Assembly: GCA_029983595.1 (NCBI GenBank)
Contig: JASBZD010000024.1
Location: forward strand, 1-13,950
Origin: Peptoniphilaceae bacterium
GTDB taxonomy: Bacteria; Bacillota; Clostridia; Tissierellales; Peptoniphilaceae
Direction: 5' to 3'
Length of the DNA: 13,950 nt
This document shows positions 7,993-13,950 of the stretch, piece after piece; position 1 is the stretch's first letter; the number at the start of each line of letters is the position of its first letter. The position numbers and the translations under genes are program-made. The notes under the pieces were generated by a model. That model was not told the origin of the DNA. It did not search any database and saw only the letters and a list, made by a program, of their open reading frames with translations.

Positions 7993-9570
7993 TTAAATTT
8001 TCACTACTGCATTTACAGGACAAACTTCTAAACAAGAATTACATTTTATACAGATTTTTTGGTCTATTGTATGTAGTTCGCGTTTTTCTCCAGTAATAGC
8101 ATCTACTGGACAAGATTTTTTACATTTTCCACAACCAATACATTTATCAGTAATAAAGTATTCTAATAAATCTTTACATACACGTGCTCTACATTTGTTG
8201 TCTCTAATATGTTCTATATATTCATCTCCAAAGTATTGAAGTGAGCTTTTTACTGGGTTAGTAGCTTCTTTACCTAGACCACAAAGAGAAGTATCAGCTA
8301 TAACATCACATAATTCTTTTAAAAGATCTATTTCTTCCATATTAGACTCGCCTAAAGTAATTCTATCAAGAATCTCTAAAACTCTCATATTACCCACACG
8401 GCATGGAGTACATTTTCCACAAGACTCATCTACAGTAAATTTCATAAAGAACTTAGCAATATCAACCATACAGTCATTTTCATCCATTACTACCATACCA
8501 CCAGAACCCATAATACTTCCGATTTGAGATAGAGAATAAAAATCTACTTGTGTGTCGAAAAGTCCTGGAGGTATACAACCGCCAGAAGGACCACCAGTTT
8601 GGACAGCTTTTATATCAGCTCCATCTGGAGTACCGCCACCGATATCATATACAATTTCGTTAATAGTAAGCCCCATCGGAACTTCTATAAGTCCAGCATT
8701 TTTCACTTTACCAACTAGTGCAAAAACTTTAGTCCCAGGAGAATCTACAGTCCCAAATGATTTAAACCAATCTGCACCTTTATCGATAATTTGAGCCACG
8801 TTTGCTAAACTTTCTACGTTATTAATAATAGTAGGTTTTTGGAATAATCCACGTTCACTAGTTCTATAAACTTTCGCCTGAGGCATCCCACGATTTCCTT
8901 CTACAGATTGTAAAAGTGCAGTACCTTCACCACAAACGAACGCTCCAGCTCCAAGTCTTATTTGTAAATCAAAATCAAACCCAGAACCTAGTATATCTTT
9001 ACCTAATAAGTTGTATTTCTTTGCTTCTTCTATAGCATGAGCTAGAGCTTTTACAGCGTTAGGATACTCTGCACGCACATATACATATCCATGGTGAGCT
9101 CCAATAGCTTTACCAGCAATAGTCATACCTTCTATTACAGAGTGTGGATCATATTCTAATATAGAACGGTCCATATATGCACCTGGATCGCCCTCGTCTG
9201 CGTTACAAACTACGTATTTTTCATCTCCAGGCACTCTTCTAGCTGACTCCCATTTCTTACCAGTTGGGAATCCTGCTCCACCACGTCCTCTTAGATGAGA
9301 GTCAATCATTACATCGATGATTTCTTTTGGTTCCATATGATTAAGTGCTTTATCTAGAGAAAAATATCCTCCACGAGCTATGTATTCATCGATTGATTTA
9401 GGGTCTATAACTCCATAGTTACGAAGAACTATTCTTTCTTGTTTGCCATTTACTTCGTCTATGTATTTAATATCATCATTTTCTACTACAAAATTTTCGT
9501 CATTTTTAACTCTTTCTAATAAACCTGGAAGAGTTTTTTCTTTTATACTATTAAGCTTCTCTAAGTTCAT
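7993..9570 (-). CDS. hydB: NuoF/HndC-like flavin subunit of the hydrogenase
   Basis: This 525-residue subunit exchanges electrons between pyridine nucleotide and the iron-sulfur chain through FMN. It has the FMN/nucleotide fold (RGRGGAGFPTG at 94-104, NADEGDPGAYMDR at 123-135, LGAGAFVCG at 206-214), the SLBB region, the N3-type [4Fe-4S] site (C384, C387, C390, C430), and two C-terminal ferredoxin [4Fe-4S] motifs (C477/480/483/487 and C507/510/513/517). An extra C460-x4-C465 pair before the ferredoxin domain matches a metal-binding hinge seen in bifurcating relatives. There are two oddities. The usual N-terminal thioredoxin-like [2Fe-2S] domain is missing (the first cysteine is C122). The nucleotide pocket reads CGEG and KVYRT where complex I has CGEE and KPPFP. 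The ATG at 9570 has GAGGG 8 bases upstream and overlaps the NuoE-like gene by 20 bases. Role and family are secure; cofactor preference is open. Confidence 0.93.
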   Translation of the reverse strand: MNLEKLNSIKEKTLPGLLERVKNDENFVVENDDIKYIDEVNGKQERIVLRNYGVIDPKSIDEYIARGGYFSLDKALNHMEPKEIIDVMIDSHLRGRGGAGFPTGKKWESARRVPGDEKYVVCNADEGDPGAYMDRSILEYDPHSVIEGMTIAGKAIGAHHGYVYVRAEYPNAVKALAHAIEEAKKYNLLGKDILGSGFDFDLQIRLGAGAFVCGEGTALLQSVEGNRGMPQAKVYRTSERGLFQKPTIINNVESLANVAQIIDKGADWFKSFGTVDSPGTKVFALVGKVKNAGLIEVPMGLTINEIVYDIGGGTPDGADIKAVQTGGPSGGCIPPGLFDTQVDFYSLSQIGSIMGSGGMVVMDENDCMVDIAKFFMKFTVDESCGKCTPCRVGNMRVLEILDRITLGESNMEEIDLLKELCDVIADTSLCGLGKEATNPVKSSLQYFGDEYIEHIRDNKCRARVCKDLLEYFITDKCIGCGKCKKSCPVDAITGEKRELHTIDQKICIKCNSCLEVCPVNAVVKI

Positions 9571-10045
9571 CTAATTTACCCTCTTTAGCATCTTCAATAA
9601 TTTTATCTATATCGTCTAATGATACGTGAGTATACATATGATCATTTACTGAAACGATAGGAGCATTAGCGCAGTCTCCTAAACATCTAGTTTCAATAAG
9701 AGAAAATTCTAAGTCTTCTGTAGTGCCACCCATTTCCACATCAAGTTTTTTAGAAAACTCTTTTAGTAAATCTTCAGCTCCCTTTACATAGCAAGCCGTA
9801 CCATTACATACAGAAATAGAATATTTACCTCTAGGCACTAAACTAAATCTTGAATAAAAAGTTACAACTCCATAAATTTTCGAATATGGAACTTGTAATT
9901 TTAGCGCGATTTTAGGAAACGCCTCTTTTGGAATATATCCATAGTAATCTTGGACCTTATGTAATACTTCGATAAGAGAAGATGAACTATCCCTATCTTT
10001 TAAAAATTCATCAATCATTTCGAAAGATTGACAGTCAGTTGACAT
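9551..10045 (-). CDS. hydC: NuoE/HndA-like [2Fe-2S] subunit of the hydrogenase
   Basis: The product is 164 residues from the ATG at 10045, the usual size for NuoE/HydC/HndA. After an N-terminal helical bundle (IDEFLKDRD, LIEVLHKVQDYYGYIP, YGVVTFYSRF) comes the thioredoxin-like [2Fe-2S] domain with all four ligands: C80 and C85 (CNGTAC), C121 and C125 (CLGDC). It contacts the FMN subunit and takes part in electron transfer or bifurcation in the cytosolic complex. The open frame extends 31 codons further upstream to 10138, but that extension runs through the promoter and -10 box and lacks family similarity. The ATG at 10045 has a perfect AGGAGGT 8 bases upstream, so the shorter start is right. 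It is the first gene of the hydrogenase operon, and its end overlaps the NuoF-like gene by 20 bases, implying coupled translation of partner subunits. Confidence 0.93.
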   Translation of the reverse strand: MSTDCQSFEMIDEFLKDRDSSSSLIEVLHKVQDYYGYIPKEAFPKIALKLQVPYSKIYGVVTFYSRFSLVPRGKYSISVCNGTACYVKGAEDLLKEFSKKLDVEMGGTTEDLEFSLIETRCLGDCANAPIVSVNDHMYTHVSLDDIDKIIEDAKEGKLDELREA

Positions 10046-10053
10046 AAGTAAAT

Positions 10054-10060
10054 ACCTCCT
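10054..10060 (-). promoter_or_regulatory. Ribosome binding site fixing the hydC start
   Basis: The minus strand reads AGGAGGT 8 bases before the ATG at 10045. It is the strongest ribosome binding site in the window and rules out the longer reading from 10138. Confidence 0.88.
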
Positions 10061-10065
10061 AAATT

Positions 10066-10083
10066 TTGTTAAATAATAAACCG
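10066..10083. promoter_or_regulatory. Candidate Rex operator at the hydrogenase transcription start
   Basis: The plus strand has a perfect half site TTGTTAA (10066-10072), a 4-base spacer, and a degenerate second half TAAACCG that matches TTAACAA at 4 of 7 positions. It lies just downstream of the -10, at about +2 to +20, where a repressor would block transcription. Rex is the NADH/NAD+-sensing repressor that controls fermentation and hydrogenase genes in many Firmicutes. The one-sided match makes this tentative. Confidence 0.4.
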
Positions 10084-10091
10084 ATAGATTT

Positions 10092-10120
10092 ATTATATTG
10101 TATTGGCAAAATTTTATCAA
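10092..10120 (-). promoter_or_regulatory. Near-consensus promoter of the hydrogenase operon
   Basis: On the minus strand, TTGATA (10115-10120, 5 of 6 matches to the -35 consensus) and TATAAT (10092-10097, 6 of 6) are separated by exactly 17 bases. The predicted start near 10085 gives a leader of about 40 bases containing the AGGAGGT site. This is the best promoter in the window and suggests strong expression unless repressed. Confidence 0.85.
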
Positions 10121-10122
10121 TG

Positions 10123-10137
10123 GTATAATCGTTATCA
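10123..10137. promoter_or_regulatory. Possible PerR/Fur-type box upstream of the hydrogenase -35
   Basis: The minus strand reads TGATAACGATTATAC, which matches both the 7-1-7 Fur consensus and the PerR consensus at 11 of 14 positions. It sits two bases upstream of the -35. It overlaps one copy of a TTATCAAT direct repeat (10114-10121 and 10132-10139); the other copy covers the -35. AT-rich DNA gives such matches by chance, so confidence is low. Confidence 0.25.
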
Positions 10138-10140
10138 ATT

Positions 10141-10165
10141 AAAAAAGACGGCTATAATACCGTCT
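10141..10165 (-). terminator. Rho-independent terminator of trpS-valS
   Basis: On the minus strand AGACGG (10160-10165) pairs with CCGTCT (10146-10151) around an 8-base loop, running straight into a T6 run. It lies 22 bases after the valS stop and insulates the hydrogenase promoter from read-through. Confidence 0.88.
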
Positions 10166-10187
10166 ATTAGTTAATTTAAAGTATAAA

Positions 10188-12827
10188 TTATTTTTCTAAT
10201 TTAGAAATCTGTTCTTTTAAATTTTCTAACATAATCTCATATGTTTTTTTCTTTTCTCTTTCTTCCTCTACTAGCTTTTCAGGAGCATTATCCACAAATC
10301 CTTTATTAGATAGTTTTGATTCAGCTAGTTTTATCTCTGGTAAAACTTTTTCTACCTCTTTATTTAGTCTTTCTAGCTCTTTTTCTCTATCCACAAGCTC
10401 TGACATAGGTAAAAATATTTCAGATTTTCCTACTACTAAAGCAGTATAATCATCTGGATTTATATCAGCTTTATCTGTAAATTTAATAGACTCTGAAAAA
10501 CCTAGAGTATTAAATAAAACTTCATTATTTAAAAATGCATTTTTTAAATCTTCATCAGAAGTACTAAATAAAGTATTAGTTTTCTTTTTATTAGGTACAT
10601 TTAGCTCAGATCTTATATTTCTAATAGATCTTACAGCCTCTTTAATAAACTCAATTTCTTTAAACTCATTACTAAATTCTAATTCATCTTTAAAATGTGG
10701 CCAATCAGCTATAATTAAAGCGTCAGAATCTTTAGTAGGTAAAAATCCATAAATCTCCTCAGTTATAAAAGGCATAATAGGATGAAGAAGTTTTAAAATT
10801 TTATCTAATAAATATAAAGCAATATTTATAGCATCATTTTTTACACTCTTATCATCTGAATAGAACCTAGGTTTTATCATTTCTAGATACCAGTCACAAT
10901 ATTCATTCCAGATAAATTCATAGATCTCTTCACTATAAAGACCAATTTCATAATTATCTAAAAACCCATTTATCTTATCTATAGTTTCGTTTAGATAATT
11001 TAAAATCCACTTATCTTCAGCCTTTAGATCTATATCAGAAATCTCTCTAAATTTAAAATCATCATCTACATTCATTAAAACTAGTCTAGATGCGTTCCAT
11101 AATTTATTAGCAAAATTACGAGATGCCTCAACTTTTGAATCATAATATCTTAAATCATTTCCCGGGCTATTTCCATTAACTAGGAAAAATCTTAGAGCAT
11201 CAGCCCCATACTCATCTATTACATCAAGTGGGTCTACTCCATTATCTAGAGATTTACTCATTTTTCTGCCTTGAGAATCTCTAACTATACCAGTAAGTAG
11301 CACAGTCTTAAATGGAACTTCTCCAGTCTGCTCAATTGCAGAAAATACCATTCTTATAACCCAGAAAAATATAATATCATACCCAGTAACTAAAACATCA
11401 GTAGGATAAAAATAATCTAATTCTTCAGTATTATTAGGCCATCCTAAAGTAGAAAAAGGCCATAAAGCCGAGCTAAACCAAGTATCTAGAGTGTCTTCAT
11501 CTTGAGTATATTTTATTTTATCAGTATCTTCAGGGCGAGTACGAGAAACTACATATTCGTCAGTTCCATTAATATAATAAACTGGTAATCTATGCCCCCA
11601 CCAAAGCTGACGAGAAATGTTCCAATCTCTGATATTTTCTAGCCACTGTACATATATTTTATTAAATCTCTCTGGCACAAACTCAGGTTTATTATTTTTA
11701 TAATACTCTTTTAGAGTCGCATCAGCCATTTCCTGCATCTTAACAAACCATTGTTTAGAAATAATCGGCTCGATTACAGTATTACAACGAGAACAATGAC
11801 TTATAGCGTTATCTCTCTCTTCTTCTTTTACAAATAACCCAAGTTCATCAAAATCTTTTATAATCTCTTTTCTAGCTTCATATCTATCTAGCCCATTATA
11901 TTTTCCAGATTTTTCATTTAAAGTAGCATCGTCATTCATAATCTTCAACTGTCCAAGATTATGGCGACTACCTACTTCATAGTCGTTAGGATCATGAGAT
12001 GGAGTAATTTTTACCGCCCCAGTACCAAAGTCCATATCCACATATTCATCAGCAATAATAGGTATTTCACGATTTAAAACTGGAAGAATTACAGTTTTTC
12101 CTACATAATCTTTATATCTATCATCCTCAGGATTTACCGCAACTGCTAAATCCCCAGGGATAGTTTCAGGTCTAGTAGTAGAAATCGTAATAAATTTATC
12201 ATCTTCGCCTTTTATCGGATATTTAAAAGACCATATTTTAGACTTAGTATCCACATGATCGCACTCAGCATCTGAAATACTAGTCTTGCAATCTGGGCAC
12301 CAATTTATAATTCTATCACCGCGATAGATATATCCTTTTTCATATAATCTATTAAAAACTTCTACTACAGCATTTGATAAATCATCATCTAATGTAAAAG
12401 CTTCACGCTCCCAGTCACAAGAAAATCCCATCTTTTTAAGCTGATTTTTGATATTTCCGCCATAAGTATTAGTCCAGTCCCACGCCTCTTCTAAAAACTT
12501 TTCACGGCCCAACTCTTCTTTAGTGTGACCTTCACTTCTAATTTTATTTACTACTCTAGATTCTGTTGAGATACTAGCATGATCAGTGCCAGGAAGCCAT
12601 AATGCACTATATCCGTCCATTCTCTTCCATCTAGTTAAGATATCTTGTAACACATACATAGCATGGCCTAGATGTAGATTTCCTGTAACATTTGGAGGTG
12701 GCATCATAATAGTAAAAGGTTTTTTATTCTTATCTACTTCAGCATGAAAATAGCCATTCTCCATCCAAAAATCATATAATTTATCTTCAAAATCCTTAGG
12801 ATTATAATTTTTATTTAAATTTTCCAT
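10188..12827 (-). CDS. valS: Valyl-tRNA synthetase
   Basis: This cytosolic class I synthetase charges tRNA-Val and hydrolyses mischarged Thr-tRNA. The 879-residue product is full length. It has the HIGH motif as HLGH (52-55) within PPPNVTGNLHLGHAM, zinc-type cysteine pairs C177/C180 and C345/C348, the CP1 editing domain with TTRPET (217-222) and HDPNDYEVG (278-286), the DWNISRQLWWGHR segment (401-413), and KMSKS at 522-526. An anticodon-binding helical domain follows from about 600. The last 65 or so residues are a charged coiled coil that contacts tRNA in this family. After TTRPET the editing motif reads IPGD where many relatives have MLGD or ILGD. The ATG at 12827 has AGGGAG 4 bases upstream, overlapping the trpS stop, so valS is the second gene of a trpS-valS operon. 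No T-box leader precedes it. The assignment is secure. Confidence 0.97.
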   Translation of the reverse strand: MENLNKNYNPKDFEDKLYDFWMENGYFHAEVDKNKKPFTIMMPPPNVTGNLHLGHAMYVLQDILTRWKRMDGYSALWLPGTDHASISTESRVVNKIRSEGHTKEELGREKFLEEAWDWTNTYGGNIKNQLKKMGFSCDWEREAFTLDDDLSNAVVEVFNRLYEKGYIYRGDRIINWCPDCKTSISDAECDHVDTKSKIWSFKYPIKGEDDKFITISTTRPETIPGDLAVAVNPEDDRYKDYVGKTVILPVLNREIPIIADEYVDMDFGTGAVKITPSHDPNDYEVGSRHNLGQLKIMNDDATLNEKSGKYNGLDRYEARKEIIKDFDELGLFVKEEERDNAISHCSRCNTVIEPIISKQWFVKMQEMADATLKEYYKNNKPEFVPERFNKIYVQWLENIRDWNISRQLWWGHRLPVYYINGTDEYVVSRTRPEDTDKIKYTQDEDTLDTWFSSALWPFSTLGWPNNTEELDYFYPTDVLVTGYDIIFFWVIRMVFSAIEQTGEVPFKTVLLTGIVRDSQGRKMSKSLDNGVDPLDVIDEYGADALRFFLVNGNSPGNDLRYYDSKVEASRNFANKLWNASRLVLMNVDDDFKFREISDIDLKAEDKWILNYLNETIDKINGFLDNYEIGLYSEEIYEFIWNEYCDWYLEMIKPRFYSDDKSVKNDAINIALYLLDKILKLLHPIMPFITEEIYGFLPTKDSDALIIADWPHFKDELEFSNEFKEIEFIKEAVRSIRNIRSELNVPNKKKTNTLFSTSDEDLKNAFLNNEVLFNTLGFSESIKFTDKADINPDDYTALVVGKSEIFLPMSELVDREKELERLNKEVEKVLPEIKLAESKLSNKGFVDNAPEKLVEEEREKKKTYEIMLENLKEQISKLEK

Positions 12828-12836
12828 AGTTCTCCC

Positions 12837-13823
12837 TTATTTTTTAACAAAACCTATTTTTTCATATACTTCAGAAAGTTTTTTAGAAGCTATTTCATTA
12901 GCTTTATCCGCCCCATCTTTATAAATTCTCTCTAGCTCTCCCTTATCCGAGATAATCTCTTTATAATTTTCTTGTATAGGTCTTAGAGCCTCAACAACTA
13001 TCTGAGCTAAATCTCCCTTAAACGCTCCATATCCTTTTCCAGAATATTCGCTAACTATTTCTTCTGGAGATTTTAAAGTAATAGCCGAATAAATATTAAT
13101 AAGATTTTTAAGTCCAAGCTGTTCATTATTATAATCAATATTTCCTAATGAGTCAGTCACTGCACTTTTAATCTTTTTCTCAATTCTCTTAGGCTCGTCA
13201 AGAATAAAAATTGAAGCCTTATCATCTTCATCTGATTTACTCATCTTTGATGTAGGGTCTTGAAGCGACATAATTCTCGCACCAGATTTAGTTTTTAGCA
13301 TTTCTGGCATTATAAAGGTCTCTCCATAAATACCATTAAATTTCTCGACTAAATCACGAGTAAACTCAATATGTTGACGCTGGTCATCACCAACTGGCAC
13401 ATATTTTGCATCATATAAGACTATATCTCCCGCCATTAAAATAGGATAATTTAATAGACCCGCTTGAATCTCATCTTTTTTTGCAGATTTTGCCTTAAAT
13501 TGAGTCATTCTCTGAAGCTGACCTAGGGGAGTAATCACATTTAAAGCCCACATAAGCTCTGCATGGGCTGGAACATGCGACTGATAAAATATTATAGATT
13601 TATTTGGATCTAGCCCAGAGGCTAGGTATAAAGCCATAATCTCAAATGAGCGCTCGTGTAAAGTTTTAGGATCTATTCCTGATGTAATAGCATGAAGATC
13701 CACTACACAATATATACAATCATATTTATCCTGTTGTTTACTAAAATTAGATAACGCTCCTAAATAATTTCCTATTGTTAAATTGCCAGATGGCTGAATG
13801 CCACTAAATACTCTATCTTTCAA
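12837..13823 (-). CDS. trpS: Tryptophanyl-tRNA synthetase
   Basis: This cytosolic class I synthetase attaches tryptophan to tRNA-Trp. The 328-residue length is typical of bacterial TrpRS. Signatures are SGIQPSGNLTIGNYLGAL (7-24), which contains the HIGH-equivalent TIGN; DLHAIT (42-47); the GDDQ motif (145-148) in the tryptophan site; and the KMSKS loop (193-197). The start is a TTG at 13823. It is the only usual start before an in-frame TAA at 13839-13841, and AAGGGA lies 7 bases upstream. The gene is followed 9 bases later by valS. The predicted promoter leaves a leader of about 35 bases, too short for a T-box, so tryptophan-dependent T-box control is not seen here. The assignment is secure. 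Confidence 0.97.
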   Translation of the reverse strand: MKDRVFSGIQPSGNLTIGNYLGALSNFSKQQDKYDCIYCVVDLHAITSGIDPKTLHERSFEIMALYLASGLDPNKSIIFYQSHVPAHAELMWALNVITPLGQLQRMTQFKAKSAKKDEIQAGLLNYPILMAGDIVLYDAKYVPVGDDQRQHIEFTRDLVEKFNGIYGETFIMPEMLKTKSGARIMSLQDPTSKMSKSDEDDKASIFILDEPKRIEKKIKSAVTDSLGNIDYNNEQLGLKNLINIYSAITLKSPEEIVSEYSGKGYGAFKGDLAQIVVEALRPIQENYKEIISDKGELERIYKDGADKANEIASKKLSEVYEKIGFVKK

Positions 13824-13830
13824 ATCAATT

Positions 13831-13836
13831 TCCCTT
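13831..13836 (-). promoter_or_regulatory. Ribosome binding site supporting the TTG start of trpS
   Basis: The minus strand reads AAGGGA 7 bases before the TTG at 13823. No ATG or GTG in frame lies between it and the upstream stop codon. Confidence 0.75.
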
Positions 13837-13864
13837 CTTTAATGAGTTAATATCAATAAACTTA

Positions 13865-13873
13865 ATTATATCA
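13865..13873 (-). promoter_or_regulatory. Extended -10 promoter of trpS-valS
   Basis: The minus strand reads TGATATAAT, a perfect extended -10; the -35 region is poor (TTTTTA at 17 bases). The predicted start near 13858 gives a short leader. The remaining bases to 13950 are very AT-rich, with a small ATAGTT/AACTAT palindrome (13914-13927) and two further TATAAT strings on the plus strand, but no gene that I can see. Confidence 0.6.
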
Positions 13874-13950
13874 TAGTTTATACACATTAAAAAACCTATA
13901 TATTTTATTTAGAATAGTTAAAACTATATATAATAAATTTGTAGTATAAT

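Noticed and set aside
8552..8794. Plus-strand open frame of 80 codons opposite hydB
   Set aside because: It is a proline- and serine-rich shadow of glycine-rich conserved motifs on the other strand.
10121..10129. Plus-strand extended -10 (TGGTATAAT) beside the hydrogenase promoter
   Set aside because: No plus-strand gene follows; transcription would run antisense into valS after meeting the hairpin at 10141-10165. Kept only as part of the possible PerR/Fur-like region.
10046..10138. Longer N terminus for the NuoE-like subunit
   Set aside because: These 31 codons span the -10 box and predicted transcription start, while the ATG at 10045 has a perfect AGGAGGT.
13824..13950. T-box or other riboswitch ahead of trpS
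   Set aside because: The visible region is short and AT-rich, with no T-box consensus, no specifier-loop structure and no leader terminator.
13914..13950. Small palindrome and two plus-strand TATAAT strings at the window end
   Set aside because: The stem is short and AT-rich, no -35 is visible, and any gene it could serve lies outside the window.
1..13950. Defence system, mobile element or CRISPR array
   Set aside because: No transposase, integrase, nuclease, repeat array, attachment site or compositional island was found; all genes fit a core or metabolic set.

Overview
The window is AT-rich chromosomal DNA from a Gram-positive anaerobe, most likely a clostridium-like Firmicute of the Tissierellia/Peptoniphilaceae type (Anaerococcus, Peptoniphilus and relatives). 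The evidence is base composition, strong AGGAGG-type ribosome binding sites, TATAAT promoters, a DUF4364 protein, and a trimeric soluble [FeFe]-hydrogenase. The genus is an inference. There is no tRNA, rRNA, insertion sequence, CRISPR array or phage gene, and almost every base is assigned to a housekeeping or energy-metabolism gene. Ten of the eleven genes lie on the minus strand.

Layout from left to right. (1) 10-1631, minus: a yqeM-like SAM methyltransferase followed 2 bases later by hslO (Hsp33 redox chaperone). (2) 1690-2187, plus: a DUF4364 winged-helix-like protein, transcribed divergently from yqeM through a very tight back-to-back promoter region and ending in a hairpin terminator shared with the convergent gene. 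(3) 2225-5049, minus: two overlapping lipoprotein genes, a small FG-GAP-like protein and a large DUF3160 protein, probably an exported pair of unknown function. (4) 5186-6115, minus: a stand-alone ketopantoate reductase-family gene. (5) 6240-10045, minus: a three-gene operon for a cytosolic electron-bifurcating-type [FeFe]-hydrogenase (NuoE-like, NuoF-like, HydA), with a near-consensus promoter and a clear terminator. (6) 10188-13823, minus: trpS-valS, two aminoacyl-tRNA synthetases, with a terminator at 10141-10165.

The hydrogenase operon is the main biological content. It should reoxidise a pyridine nucleotide and reduced ferredoxin with release of H2 during fermentation, or run in reverse. 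Two features of the NuoF-like subunit stand out. It lacks the N-terminal thioredoxin-like [2Fe-2S] domain usual in HydB/HndC. Its nucleotide pocket has Gly and Arg where NADH-specific enzymes have Glu and Phe, which suggests NADPH use. The promoter carries a candidate Rex operator at the transcription start and a PerR/Fur-like box upstream of the -35.

I found no clear new multi-gene system. The least understood material is the lipoprotein pair and the unusual pyridine-nucleotide module of the hydrogenase.
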